A stretch of DNA of 64,000 nucleotides from Dactylis glomerata (Eukaryota; Streptophyta; Magnoliopsida; Poales; Poaceae): assembly GCA_007115705.1 (NCBI GenBank), contig QXEO01000247.1, forward strand, positions 12,805,036 to 12,869,035. Direction: 5' to 3'. Shown piece by piece: positions 1 to 11,720 of this stretch. The notes beneath the pieces were generated by a model. The model was given only the letters and a program-made list of their open reading frames with translations, was not told the DNA's origin and did not search any database. Each line of letters opens with the position of its first letter. Position 1 is the first letter of the stretch. The position numbers were made by a program, and so were the translations under genes.

Positions 1-1385
1 TTAATCAATTGTAGCCTTGCCCCTTGAGAGAGAAAGTTAGAAATGGCAGTAAGCTTCCTCTCTAACCGACAAACCAATAGCGACAGCTCACTGATAGTGG
101 GTCTGGTAGTACCCAAGGGCAACCCCAAATATGTAAACGGCATTAGTCCAATCTGACAACCAAAGGATTCAGCAAGTCCCTCCAACAAATCCTGGGGAAC
201 ATTTATCGGAACCATGCTAGATTTAGCAAAATTTATCTTAAGACCAGTTGAAACAGAAAATTTGTGCAGAGCATCCTTCAGAGCCAAAATCTGAATTTCA
301 TCTGCCGGCACAATCAGCAGAGTATCGTCAGCATACTGCACAATAGGATAATCTGGATCATTGGTCTCTATTGGTCTATTCAGAACCCTTTGTGTCACCA
401 TATTATTTACCACAGACTGAAGGAGGTCAGATCCAAACGAGTAAAGGAGAGGCGATAACGGATCACCTTGTCTAACCCCCCGTTTGCACACAAACTTCCT
501 ACCAAGAACACCATTGAGCAGAATTTGCGACGTTCCAGAAGAAAGAATCTCCCGGACCCATCCCAGCCATTTATCATTAAAACCTTTATGCTGCATAATT
601 TGCAAAATTGCCTCATGCTCGATCGTATCAAACGCCTTAGCGAAATCGAGCTTTATAATCACGATCGGTTTCTTGGAGATCTGGCAAAGATATAAATATT
701 CGAAAGCCCAGGTGAGACAATCTTGTATTGAGCGAGATCGAAGAAAACCATACTGGTTTTTATGCAGACACTCCAAAATCTTAGTCTGAAGCCTATTAGC
801 AGCTAATTTAGTCAAGAACTTCAGACAGACATTGGTGAGAGAGATTGGCCAGAAATCATTAACCCCCAGGGAACCAGACTTCTTAAGGATTAAAGTAATA
901 AATGAGTTACTAATATTTTCTAGCTTTAACGAGCCATCATGAAAATCTTTGGCAAGGCAGAAAAATTCCGTTTGAATCATGGGCCAACATCTCTTGAGAA
1001 AGAGCCCATTGAAGCCATCTGGCCCAGGAGCATGATCAATCGGCATGTTTTTAATTACGTCATCCATCTCCTTTTTGTCAAAAGGGATAGTAAGCTCCTC
1101 CAGCCCCTGAACTCTCTGGATCATGGAAGGAAGATCAAATTGCATCGTAATTCTATTTGACCTGCCCATTCTATCCTTGTAACTCGACCAAAGTAGCCCA
1201 GCCATTATTTGATGATCTGTCACCTCATTACCGTTCTCATCCACAAGCATAGCAATGGAGTTCCTACGCATTCTGTCTGAAGCCATGGCATGAAAGAATT
1301 TCGTATTGTCTTCTCCCTGCCTAACAATTCTATGGTAGTATGAAAGTATGGACTTGTGTGCTATTATTGTGAGTAATTTGAGTTG
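1..1385 (-). CDS. LINE (L1-type non-LTR retrotransposon) ORF2 reverse transcriptase, partial
   Basis: Read on the minus strand, one frame stays open from 1385 to the window edge. It carries the plant LINE reverse transcriptase landmarks in order: a linker with TKFFHAMASDRMRRN, HAPGPDGFNGLF, KLDFAKAFD, a GVRQGDPLSPLLF block, and the catalytic QYADD at 335-324, then KINFAKS and FTYLGLPLG. The enzyme copies LINE RNA into DNA at a nicked target. The N-terminal endonuclease is absent: the frame meets a TGA at 1388-1386, exactly where the neighbouring tandem array begins. The 3' end of the ORF lies beyond position 1. I found no internal stop in the parts I translated, so this copy may be fairly young. 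The family assignment is firm; the subfamily is not determined. Confidence 0.85.
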
Positions 1386-1391
1386 TCATGG

Positions 1392-1865
1392 TTGCCGAGA
1401 CCATTTGGTTAAAATATAGTTAGAATGGTCTCGACGACTCATTGCCGAGACCATTTGGTTAAAATATAGTTAGAATAATCTCGACGACTCGTTGCCGAGA
1501 CCATTTGGTTAAAATATAGTTAGAATGGTCTCGACGACTCGTTGCCGAGACCATTTGGTTCAAATATAGTTAGAATGGTCTCGACGACTCGTTGTCGAGA
1601 CCATTTGGTTCAAATATAGTTAGAATGGTCTCGACGACTCGTTGCCGAGACCATTTGGTTCAAATATAGTTACAATGGTCTCGACGACTCGTTGCCGAGA
1701 CCATTTGGTTCAAATATAGTTAGAATGGTCTCGACGACTCGTTGCCGAGACCATTTGGTTCAATATAGTTACAATGGTCTCGACGACTCGTAGCCGAGAC
1801 CATTTGGTTCAAATATAGTTAGAATGGTCTCGACGACTCGTTGTCGAGACCATTTGGTTCAATAT
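1392..1865. repeat. 50-bp tandem array, about 9.5 units, each unit a hairpin
   Basis: The unit starts with TTGCCGAGACCATTTGGTT and ends with GAATGGTCTCGACGACTCG. Unit starts are at 1392, 1442, 1492, 1542, 1592, 1642, 1692, 1742, 1791 and 1841 (partial); the unit at 1742 is 49 bp. Within each unit CGAGACCAT and ATGGTCTCG are inverted repeats, so each could fold into a stem of at least 9 bp with an AT-rich loop. Units differ at only a few positions. The array lies exactly between the LINE fragment and the MULE. Confidence 0.95.
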
Positions 1866-2105
1866 ATCAACAACAAAGCACAACAGAGATCTCAGCACAA
1901 CATTTAGCAACAGAGTCTTACACATAATTAATCTAGGACAATATAACAAGTTCTGTCCTAGATATTTAGCAAAATAGAGTTTTACACATAATTAATCCAG
2001 GACCATATAATGTTCTGTCCAGGACCAAATCAAGCAGAACATTTAGATGATAGCCATCAGGACCATAAAGCAAGGTTCCATCATACAATCTAGTACACAT
2101 GGTTA

Positions 2106-5100
2106 TCAGTTGTCTTCAGTGACACATGCAGAGGTACTAAGGCCAGGAATTGGAGGGATACATGCATCTCTGCCAGCAGAAGCATTGGCTCCAGCATTGA
2201 AATAACCTAAGATCCCCCTGGCACCTGGAGCTTGCCAACCATGTGAAGCAGCACCTGGAGCTTGCCAAGCATTTGAAGAACCTGGAGCTTGCCAACCATG
2301 TGAAGAACCTGGAGCTTGCCAAGCATTTGAAGAACCTGGAGCAGAACCTGGAGCTTGATAATAACTTCCACCTGGAGCACCACCTGGAGCTTGATAGTAA
2401 CTTGCACCTGGAGCAGCACTTCCTTGTGAAGCAGCACCTGAAGCTTGTGAAGCAGCACCTGGAGCTTGTTCATCAGGCATTTTTCTACTGGTCTGCATAA
2501 ATAAGCAGTAGGTTGTTAACATGCTATAGGAATAAATAAGCATATATATTACATATTGTAAAGGACTAATACCTTGTGGTTATTTTTCCTCATGGCTAGG
2601 TCTGGCCTCAAAGGCTGTGAGCAGCTTGTGTACTTGTGTCCTTGCAGGCCACAATTTCCACAAGTTATTGTGGATATTCTAGATGTCTCCCTAGGTTTAG
2701 GTGGCTCAAACTTGCCTCTCCTTCTTTTTTCTTGCCTTCTCCCCTTCAAATAATCTTTGAAAGCAGGTGGCATGATGTCAGGTGTATCTATTTTAGTCCA
2801 ACCATGCTCAGCTGGCATTGGAGTGAAGACAGGTTTGTAGCTTTTGGATAAATTTCTTTTTTGAGGAAAGGGGAGACAAAATCTTCTGGATGCAATGCTG
2901 CTTTGTATAATGCACTCACTGCATGGTTACAAGGCAACCCAGACAACTGCCATTTCCTACAAGAACAAGTCCTGCTAGTGATGTTTACCTCATGTGTGTT
3001 CTTGCCACTCTTCACTTGCCACAGTCCCTTATCTGCCCTCTTTGGTACACATCTCCTTGAATATGTCTTCATCAACTCCAATTGTTCTGCATAGTGAGGT
3101 GCTATTTCCCAGGAATTAGATTCTGCTCCCTTCCTCTTTCCATCCCATCTGACCATGCATTTGTCATAGATTCCAACAAGCATGGTGACTATAGGTTTGT
3201 TCCTGACATCTAGGATGTACTTGTTGAAAACTTCACTCAAATTATTGACAACCAGACCTGTTTTTCAATTTGTGTCCATTGCACACCTTGCCCAAGTGTG
3301 CATTGGAATCTTTGACAACCAACTCCATGCCAGCTCACTCTGCTTCTTCATTTCTTCCATTGCAGCATCAAAACCATCTCTTGTGTAGGAGTAGGCAGCA
3401 TTGTCCATGCACTTCTTCAAATCTTCTCCTCTAAAGCCTGCTGTCTGGAAATTGGCATAAATATGCCTTAGGCAGTACCTCTATGGTGAATTAGGGAACA
3501 CTGTGCTGACTGCTTTGAGTAAACCCTTCTGCCTGTCAGACATGATTGTGTAGTACCCAAATTTCCCTTGCTCTCCTCCTAGTGCTTCCTTCAATTGCTC
3601 AAGAAACCATTGCCAATTTTCAGTATCTTCTTTGGCAACTAATGCCCAAGCAATAGGATATATATTATTGTTGCCATCTCTGCCAGTAGCAGCCAGGATC
3701 TGAGCTCCTATTGTCAGCTTGATGAAACAGCCATCAAGGCCAATGAAGGGCCTGCAACCTTCAAGAAATCCTACTCTGGCAGCATTCACACAGAAGAACA
3801 AACCATGAAATCTTGGGCTGTAAGATATATCAACTACCTGCCCTTTCTGCATTGCTTCCTGTTGTTCTTCAGTTGGCCCTATCATAGTTGTTACAATGCA
3901 TCTTGATCCAGGATTCTTGTCAATAACAGTCTGCAGGTAGTCTCTTATTCTGAAATATTGCTTCTTGTGGTCACCTAGCACCATCTCTATTGCCTTTGTC
4001 CTTGCCCTATAGGCCATTCTCTTGCCAACATCAACTCCAAAGTCCTTAAGTGCCTTGTCTTGCAGACTTGTGATGCAAGTTGTTATATCTGACTTGTATT
4101 CATCAACATAGGCACTGCTAAGCCACTTTGCATTTACACTAGTGCTGGCAGGCTCAGTTGGACAGGAAAGCTTCAGGTGCATCTTCTTTATGCAGAAAGT
4201 TGGCTCATTTTTTATCTTGGAAGCTGTCATGTAGAAAGGGCAGTCCCACTTATTGCTTTCCTTCTGCTTGCACCACACAATTATCCTATCTGGTGTATTC
4301 CTGTGGAAATGGTAGTTTCTTACCTGCACAATGTGCAGCCTAGAAAGAGCTTGTCTAAACTGGTACACATCTTTGAAACAGAGTGAAACCTTGAATTGCT
4401 GCTCTGGGTTCTCCCTTGTCTCATCATACCAAGTCCTTTGCTTTGCCTTCTTTGCTCTGCTCTTTCTGCCACAGGGCAACACAAATGGCACTGGCTCAAA
4501 ACCATCATCATCTTCTTCCTTCAGAAAACAAGGATCATCCTCTTCATCTGAAGGAGCCCACTGTGGAATAATCTTTTCCTCTACTTGAGAGTGTGATCTC
4601 AGAGTTGGTCCTTGCTTCTTTGCCTTCTTTTTCACTGGCTTTACTGGTGGAATAACTGGTGGAACCTCTGTTGCTTGTGATGGAGTGTCATAAATATCTT
4701 CCACATCTGTCTCACCCTCACAATGAAGCATTGGATCAGCCTTTCTCTTCTTCATCTTTGCAATTGTCTGTTGCAATTCTGCTTCCTCTTGTTTTCTCTT
4801 TCTTTCTGCTACAACTGGGTCAAACTGAGAAATATGCATCCAGGCTGCAAGTTCATCATCTGTCTCCTCCTCACCTGACTCCTCATCTTCTTCTCCTTCT
4901 GCCATTTCTGCTGCATGCTTGTTCTTCTCACAGAACACACTCTCTTGTGTCACTGGAGCATTAACAATGTGTTCATACTGCTGTCTGCTCCAGCCTTCAC
5001 AGAAACTACTGTCCTGGCTCAAGAACTGGTGGCTTATTACATCTTCATCATCTGGGTCAAGGTCTACATGGAAAGCTTGCTTTTTCTTCACTGGAGAAGG

Positions 5101-5884
5101 AACTATGGCTCTGTTCCTTCTGTCCCTCATTACAGTGAGCACTATCTTCTTTGTACTTGCATATTTCCTCACCATTTCATCTACCTTCAAATTGCTGTCA
5201 ACTAAATCTAGTCCATTTAGTCCTTCACCTTCATGTTTCACATAGTACAGTGAGTCACTGAGTCCATACCCCTCTTCCTCCATAATTGTGAGCAGTTTCA
5301 GATATCTAATGTCTAACCGATGTAATATTTTTTGCACAAACTTGCTCCAATCAAACTGGAAATACAGCTCCCACATCTCACTCTTCTCCCTACATTCCAA
5401 ATAACAAAGCATCACTGCCTAAATTTTGCTCGAATTTTACTCACATAACCATGCATCTGTGCCTACATTTTTCTCAAATTTTGCTCAAATAACAATGAAT
5501 TTTGCTCATTAAACAAGCATCACTGCCTACATTTCGCTCAAATTTCTCAAACCCTAGATGCTAATTTTCCTCAGATTTTGCTCACAGAGAAGAGGAGAAC
5601 TCCAGAGAAGAGGGTACTTACCCGTTGCCATTGTAGAGGTAGTGGCTCATCGGGTCGTCCATCGATGTCCTGCCCATTGAGGTCCATATCTTCTCCGATG
5701 CCGGTCGCGGTGGGGTTGCCGTCCGCAGCGGCGGCGGCGGCGCTGCCTCTGCAGCACCCGTGAGATCTCCGTCTGCCCCCGTCCACTCCATGCCCTGGTC
5801 AAGGCCGACTCCAGCCACTTCCCCCTCACCGCCGGCAAGGTCAGAGTCACCGGAGTAGGAGCCGCCGCCACCACCAGTCGCCAT
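2106..5884 (-). pseudogene. MULE (mudrA-like) transposase, three exons, broken
   Basis: I infer exon 1 at 5884-5622 (donor GTAAGT), exon 2 at 5389-2573 and exon 3 at 2492-2106, with the frame continuous across both introns. Exon 1 begins with a Gly-rich leader. Exon 2 carries the N-terminal FQFDWSKFVQ region, an acidic Lys-rich linker, a MuDR-type domain, and the MULE DDE core: the first Asp in IGLDGCFIK, the second in IMSDRQKGLL. These are followed by a SWIM zinc finger (CSCRKWQLSGLPCNH) and a CCHC knuckle (CGNCGLQGHKYTSC). Exon 3 encodes a Gln-Ala-Pro-Gly repeat tail. Breaks are an in-frame TAG at 3483-3481, an in-frame TGA near 3266, and a frameshift near 2845. In intact relatives this protein cuts and pastes DNA at long terminal inverted repeats. 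Not functional as read. Confidence 0.85.
2230..2470 (-). repeat. Coding minisatellite for the QAPG tail of the MULE transposase
   Basis: Imperfect units of roughly 27 bp built on CCTGGAGCTTGCCAA (plus strand) encode repeated NAWQAPGSS, HGWQAPGSS and YYQAPG peptides in the last transposase exon. The tail is low complexity and Gln/Pro/Gly-rich, downstream of the CCHC knuckle. Confidence 0.8.
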
Positions 5885-6054
5885 TCACAGAGGGCGTGGG
5901 AGAGAAACGGGGAGAGAAGTGAGGGAGAACGGTCTCGACCCTAAACCCTAACGCAGACCTAACGGGCCAGTCATCCCCCCGTCAACTATGTGCCACGTCA
6001 GCACTGACAGTAGGGCCCACTTGCCAGAAACATGATTAAACGGGGGGAAATACA

Positions 6055-6167
6055 GAATCAGTGCTTTCTGTCACTGCCTAGCCCGAATAGTGGTAGTTAT
6101 GTGTCCCGCGTAACGGTAGTTTTTCTACACCGTTGTCCCAATTGCGGTAGTTTTGTGTCATTTTCTC
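6055..6167. repeat. Candidate right terminal repeat of the MULE
   Basis: Read on the minus strand from 6167 it starts GAGAAAATGACACAAAACT and contains four ACTACC(G/A) motifs spaced 20-40 bp apart, followed by GGGCTAGGCAGTGACAG. This composition is typical of grass MULE termini. It lies just upstream of the transposase start. With no left partner found, the assignment is inference. Confidence 0.5.
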
Positions 6168-9100
6168 TTCCTCCTTCAATCCTTCTCCCAGCAATCGCCC
6201 AATCCTGTGCCTCCATTGTTCTCCTTCGCCCCGTCGTCGGTCGCCGCCCAACCCATCGGCCAATCCCCACTTCCATGAACCCACTGTCCGTCGTGCTTGA
6301 GCACCGGCCGCGCTAGGGTTTCAACCAGTGCTCAAAATCTTCGTTGATGAGTCCTTCAGCCATCGCGTCGTTGTCGTCGGGGGAGGAAGACGGGGCGACT
6401 CGGGAGAGGATAAGTGCCGGCGTCGCACCGCTGGTTGACATGGCACCGGTGCCGCAGATAGATGGTCCCAGCCCTGTGGTCGCCATTGCCTACCCGACGC
6501 GCCCTCTGCACCGTTGACAAGTGCAGCCCTCCGCTTGGTTGCCGAGGCCATCCACTTCAACCCCGGTAACTACACTGTAAGATTGCCAGTCCTGTTCTCT
6601 CCTTCTCTCTGTATTCATACTGGATTGGACTGAAAATTTGTAGAGCTTCAATTGTTTCATGGAGATTTCTTTGAACTGTAACGTTGATGCTGACTGGATG
6701 TGATGGAAGCAATTCGTCATCCATTATAAACGTGGTCCATAGCTTACAGCAGATGAGATCTGGAATTAGTGTGCTGTGCAAGTAGGTAGGTGGATAGTAG
6801 ATTGTGATTAGAAGGGAGACCAGCTACGGGCATGTTAACCTTATTTAGGAGGGGATCCTGACTTGATGCTTAGCTATTTAACTTCTGTTATCCGGTTCCA
6901 GTGTATGAAAATGGGTTGGAGAATGATTTCGATTGGAAAGGTTTAGGATGTATAGTTTGCCATTGTTTTGTAGCTTGATGCGATGCATTTTGTTTTGCTG
7001 AAGATCAATTCTCTTGGTAGGCATTTATGTTGAATTCATGAGTTCTTTTTTTCTTGAAGGTCATTTCAGGCGTGTTATTCTAGAGGCACTAGATGTTTGT
7101 TTTGCTGTAAGAACTCCCAGCCCGATGTCGCTCTGCCTAGGTTACATCACAGCTGTTGCCGCTATACTCTACCTGACGGCCGCTTGGACAAGGAGACGAG
7201 AAATTGCAGTAAGATATACTGTCTCATTTATCATTGTTGCTTCAGTATTACATCGCATAGTCTCTGCAATCAAATTAGATCTACCAAAGCCAATGAATAT
7301 ATTCACGATCTATTGCATAGAAATAATGTGTTGTATAATATTTTCCATGATTGTGTCTCACAGCCAATTTCTAGAAGATTTAATCTTATTGACACATAAG
7401 AGGTCTGCACTCTCTATGGTGTTCCACAAAAAAAAGTTAGACATCTCTTCATACATAGAAGCCATCCATTCGTACAGACAATCCATGTATTGCTTACATT
7501 GGATTCAGTTTCATGCCAACAAGTATCAGTGAATTATTTTCCTACAACTGATAACTATATCTCTTCTTTTTTTATGGGGAGGTGACTAAGCGAACTGGAA
7601 GTGAATGCTATGAGAGTGAGGGTTGATGATAGCAGTAGAAGCCTGGTGCGCTAATCTATCCTGAATCTACCTTTCTTCTCTTACAAATAATTTTTATTTT
7701 CATTGGTTTCTTCTTGCACAATTGCTCTAATATTTCATTGTACTTTGTTGGTAAAAGTGGTTACGCTTTGTTTACCAAAACTCTCTGTAGCTTTGACCAT
7801 GGGGTTGTAAATAATAAGGCAAACAAGGAAGCTGTTATTTGCTGAGCTTAATTTGCAGATGTGACTCTTTTACTCCTGCAACAGTTAGTCATATAGTTCT
7901 TTCACATTATTGTTACATTGGATGTTGTAGAAGCAGTAAAAATAAGGACCATGTTGATCTGAAATAGTGAAAATATTCATGTGTAAGTTTGTAGATGTTC
8001 TGAAAAAATATTGGATATTGTTCGATGCATGAACATATGAAATTTGAGCAAAAATTATGTGTTTGAGTTCTCTATAGGAGAATAAATAAGGAGAGAGTGT
8101 CAAATTAGTTTAGAATAGTATGCATTCCTAAATTGGACTGTGCAAGACCCAAATTCTGTACAAAACCTAAACTCTATAAGTATGGGCATGGTATCCTCCT
8201 GTCTGTGCTCATATTTCATCTTCTATGACTCAAGTATGCACCTACAGCCAAATATTTTGATGCGCTGCCATTTTTTTCTCTACTCTCTTAACTCTTAATT
8301 TTATGTTGCAAGTAGAAGGACAATGGATTGACTCAATGTAGCAAGATGTGTTCTATCCCATCTAACCTATTGCATTGTTTCGGTTTACTAAATGAAAGAG
8401 GTAATCTATTTTTGACCTATGGTTATCTTCAAAGAGCTCTAAGCTCCCTATGCTTCAAGGGCTCTAGGTTGATGCGCCGGTCGCTTTCGTCGGGCCCGTT
8501 TGCACAGGAGATGTCACTGTCGGACGAGTACTCCCTGTCCGGACGGTGGAGCGTGGTTTCGTTCGCTTGAGAATGAGATCCCCTCGGGCGATGCTTGGAA
8601 AAAGGCTACGTGTCTATCTGCAGCTCTATTTTTTAGAGTCAAATTGTTTAGGGTCGGTATGAGAGTCCTCACAAAAGAAAGCGAAGCGGTTGCTTTCGCC
8701 GCCGACCGACAGGTTCTCGCGTGAACAGCGGTGTCTGGCAGAAATATGGCGAGACGACCGGCGGCCGGCAGAAATACGGGCACCGGGTGTGCTTCGCCTC
8801 CTTCATACCGAGCCCCATTAATGGCGCAGTGTAGCAGATCAAGCTACCCCGCTTCCGTCTTTGGCGCGGTTGCGGCTGCTGGCCTGCTGTGACTTGCCAT
8901 CGAAAGGTCGCAAGTAGGAGAACACATGAAGCAGCACAGCGAGCTCGTGGGGACGCCAGATCCGGTGGTCAACATCGCTGCTGCAGTCGTTCGTTCTGCT
9001 TTCCGTCAGGCAAAGTCCATCGGTGGCCCTCCCCTGTCCTTTTTCTCCTGAGATGTGCTATATAGCAGCGAGGTGCAAGACGCAAGTCGTCGAGGCGGTC

Positions 9101-9617
9101 GTCCATGGCATTGACCATCCAGGCGTTGATGCTGCCTTATGTGAGTTGTGTATTGTAAAGTGGAAGGTGCGCAATTCTCAACACTAGATTCACTTGCACC
9201 GTAGTGAAGGCAATCTTCAGTAGCATAAGATAGGATAAAAAATTGTGAACCCCTATGCCTCTTAGCCTCCATATTGAACAGTAACTTCGATAACTCTTAG
9301 GTAAGAGATTAGATGTGGGCTGGCTTATAGGTTAAGCACTTCTAGCACGTTAGTACTGAAGCTGATCAGATCGCAAATTGCTTCAGTTGGCCGATCCATG
9401 CCGGTTAGTGCAGAAGGATGTGCAGAGCATAGACAAACTTGCCATTGTATCCGACTCCGTGTACGCCATTGTTTATTCATAAATCACGTAGTACTAACTA
9501 TATGTCGTTGTTCCTGCTACATGCGCACACTAAGCTTGTGCCTTGTCCCCACTCCGTACTGCAGATCAAACGATCGAATACCCTGCTCTTGCAGGTTTTG
9601 TTCATGTGTGTGTCCAA

Positions 9618-9807
9618 GATTCCAGATATGCTTTTCCTCTCCCCTTAGGCTGTTGGGTTTGTGTTCAAGATTTCAGGTACGCTTTGCCTCTTGGGTTTGT
9701 GTCCAACATTCCAGGTACGCTTTGCCTCTCTTCTTCAGGCTGCTGGGTTTGTTTCAGAGATTCCAAGTACGCTTTGCATCTCTCCTTCAGGCTGTTGTGT
9801 TGTCAAC
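9618..9807. repeat. Imperfect tandem repeat, four units of 38-52 bp
   Basis: Units begin at about 9618, 9669, 9707 and 9759 with a (G/C)ATTCCAG-like start, then GTACGCTTTGCCTCT, then a variable CAGGCTGCTGGGTTTGTGT segment. The second unit lacks about 13 bp. The array creates a long frame at 9398-9817 that I consider a by-product of the repeat. Confidence 0.7.
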
Positions 9808-10949
9808 TCGATCTTAATTCAACTATTATAACTAATCCCTGCAACTTTTAAGCAATTCTGTTAAATCAGTAGAGGGGATTTCGAATTCAGAAGCATCAAA
9901 CCCTGTTGATAATTTAGAAAATAGATCCAAATCAAGCACCACAATATGAATTTTTTAATTATGCAGAATTCAGAACATTACTTTCAACCATATTGATGTA
10001 CAATTATTCCTTTGTCACCTTGATCGAACTCCTGACGTTCCGAACAAAAACCAATGTAGCTTCCGTAGTGGTTGATACAATTGATTGTCAATGTAAATGA
10101 GTTTACACAGATGCAGCAAGGTGCAGTAGAAATTTACATAGCTGCAGCAAGGTGGAGTAGAAGTTTATACAGTGCAGTAAGGTGAGGTAAAATTTTGTAG
10201 TAAGTTATATAAGGAAAAGTTTTGTAGTAAGTTACAACGGTGAAGTTTACACAGCTGCAGCAAGATGTCTAGCTCTTTGATACTATATTACAGCGGAGAA
10301 GTTTTGTAGTAAGTTATATAAGGAAAAGTTGCTCAACATCTCAAGTATTGATTAATTTCCCCTACACTAGCTAATGCACATATTCTTGTGAGGTGTTCTT
10401 TTTTGACAAAATGCCAAAACAGATTTAATTATTTTATGATTGCTGTATGTAGGCGTGAACGAAAGTGGCGATCTCTTCGCAATGGTCAAGAATCCTGTGC
10501 GATGTCACAAAGATTCAGCTTTAAGGTGTCTCTTTATGGTTTAGTTAGCAGATGTATAACAATTTGGGGTTGGGTTGAACCCTTGAAGGGTCTGCATACT
10601 GATTTATACCGAAGATTACTCACATCCTTGTGTTTGTGCATGTTCAAATTCAGCACTCAGACTGTTGGACTCTATGTTTGTGTATGTCAGAGCTTAGAAA
10701 TTGAGCTGAACTCAAAACAGGTTGACCCCTCTAATTAGTTTTCACAAGCACATCAAAGAGTGAGTGGTCGAAGTGTTTGATAAGCATGGTTCTTCTGAAA
10801 TTTTGCCAGCAGCAAAAAGTTGGTTGGTACTGTAGCTGCTCAAGAATAGAATCACAAGAAATTGCTCATGGTTTTTTTCTTAAATCTGATGTGATTAAAT
10901 AAGAGACTACAGTTGATCTGAGGGACACTGAAATGGCTAATGCGCCCAA

Positions 10950-10980
10950 AAATTTGTGACAAGAAACATGTCACAAATTT
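10950..10980. other. Perfect 12-bp hairpin
   Basis: AAATTTGTGACA (10950-10961) is followed by a 7-nt spacer and its exact reverse complement TGTCACAAATTT (10969-10980). No T-run terminator or target-site duplication marks it as a known element. Confidence 0.6.
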
Positions 10981-11196
10981 CAACTTGAAGTAAACTTGGT
11001 GCCTGCATGGACGGATTATGATTTTTGGATAATTTAAACGAGATTTGCTGACGGTATATCTAGTATATTACAACCTCGATCAAAATGTATCAGCGACCAA
11101 CTCGGTATGCCCGATCTTCGTTTGCCATCGCACGAGGAGATTACTTCGTCGTTTGTTTCGATATTCCGATGGCTGCTAGCCAACACGGCCGACGTA

Positions 11197-11720
11197 CACT
11201 ACCGGAAAATCTTGCGATGTTGTGTGACGCACCTTTGCTGTACGCCGACGCACGACGTAGAAAGCACTGCTGTGAGGAGGGCAGCTCAGCGCATGGTAAA
11301 GATACATCATACGGCATATATCGAGTAGGCACACGATAAAATTATGGCTCACGGCAAACTGCAAGAAACGCTCACAACAAAGGCACGGCGCACGGCGAAC
11401 TGCGCGAGAAGCGCACGTCAACGGCTGGCTCACGGCAAAGAACGGTGAAAACGCACGGCAAACAATACCTCATGGTAAACTGGCGAGCTGGGCCCACATC
11501 CACGGCCCGACTGACGGTGCGACCTAACGGCCAAGGTTTGCCGTGTGCTCTCCTGTTACGCACGGCAAATAATTTGGAATCAAATTTTTTTACTTTGGCG
11601 CGGAATATTGCCGCCAAAATTTTATTCGAGGGTGGTGTGCATACTTCAAAACTTTGCCGTGAGCTATACACTAGGCACACTGCGTAGCATACGTTTGCCG
11701 TGGGCCAGTTCTTTGCAGTG
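11197..11720. mobile_element. Small non-autonomous CACTA-like element
   Basis: The left end reads CACTACCGGAAAATC and the right end, read inward, CACTGCAAAGAACTGG. Both resemble grass CACTA termini. The body is filled with CACGGCAAA / TTTGCCGTG motifs in both orientations (for example at 11350, 11430, 11456, 11538, 11563, 11660 and 11695), as expected of CACTA subterminal transposase-binding repeats. No coding capacity is seen. The flanking trinucleotides (GTA and AGT) do not match, so one end may be displaced or mutated. Confidence 0.55.

Larger units (their letters stand above)
2106..6167 (-). mobile_element. Mutator-like element (MULE), mudrA type, degenerate
   Basis: The element contains a broken mudrA-like transposase on the minus strand. 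On its 5' (right) side is a sequence of the type seen at grass MULE termini, rich in repeated ACTACCG motifs and ending near 6167. I could not find a matching inverted terminal repeat on the left. There the 3' flank 1866-2105 has two imperfect copies of an ACATAATTAATC block, one containing the hairpin arms TCTAGGACA and TGTCCTAGA, and then abuts the 50-bp array. The left end is therefore lost or unrecognised, and the true left boundary is uncertain. Confidence 0.7.
6168..11196. other. 5-kb unassigned region, gene-like in places
   Basis: No reading frame here matches a family I know. The 6170-6560 stretch is GC-rich and looks like a plant 5' leader on the plus strand, with a GGTAACTAC splice-donor-like site near 6565. 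An open frame at 7014-7532 (172 residues) is hydrophobic in its middle with no recognisable domain. Other GC-rich islands at 8450-8990 have only short frames. Between 10079 and 10340 short blocks such as GCAGCAAGGTG and TTTTGTAGTAAGTTA recur. This could be an untranslated or captured gene relic, or old transposon DNA. Confidence 0.3.

Noticed and set aside
1392..1865. CRISPR-like array
   Set aside because: Units are contiguous with no unique spacers, and the context is eukaryotic; it is a plain tandem repeat.
2207..2500. Leu/Gln/His-rich frames in the MULE tail on both strands
   Set aside because: Shadows of the QAPG minisatellite; the transposase frame joins to upstream exons through a good splice site, these do not.
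9398..9817. 139-residue Cys/Phe-rich frame
   Set aside because: More than half of it is the 9618-9807 tandem repeat, with no recognisable motif.
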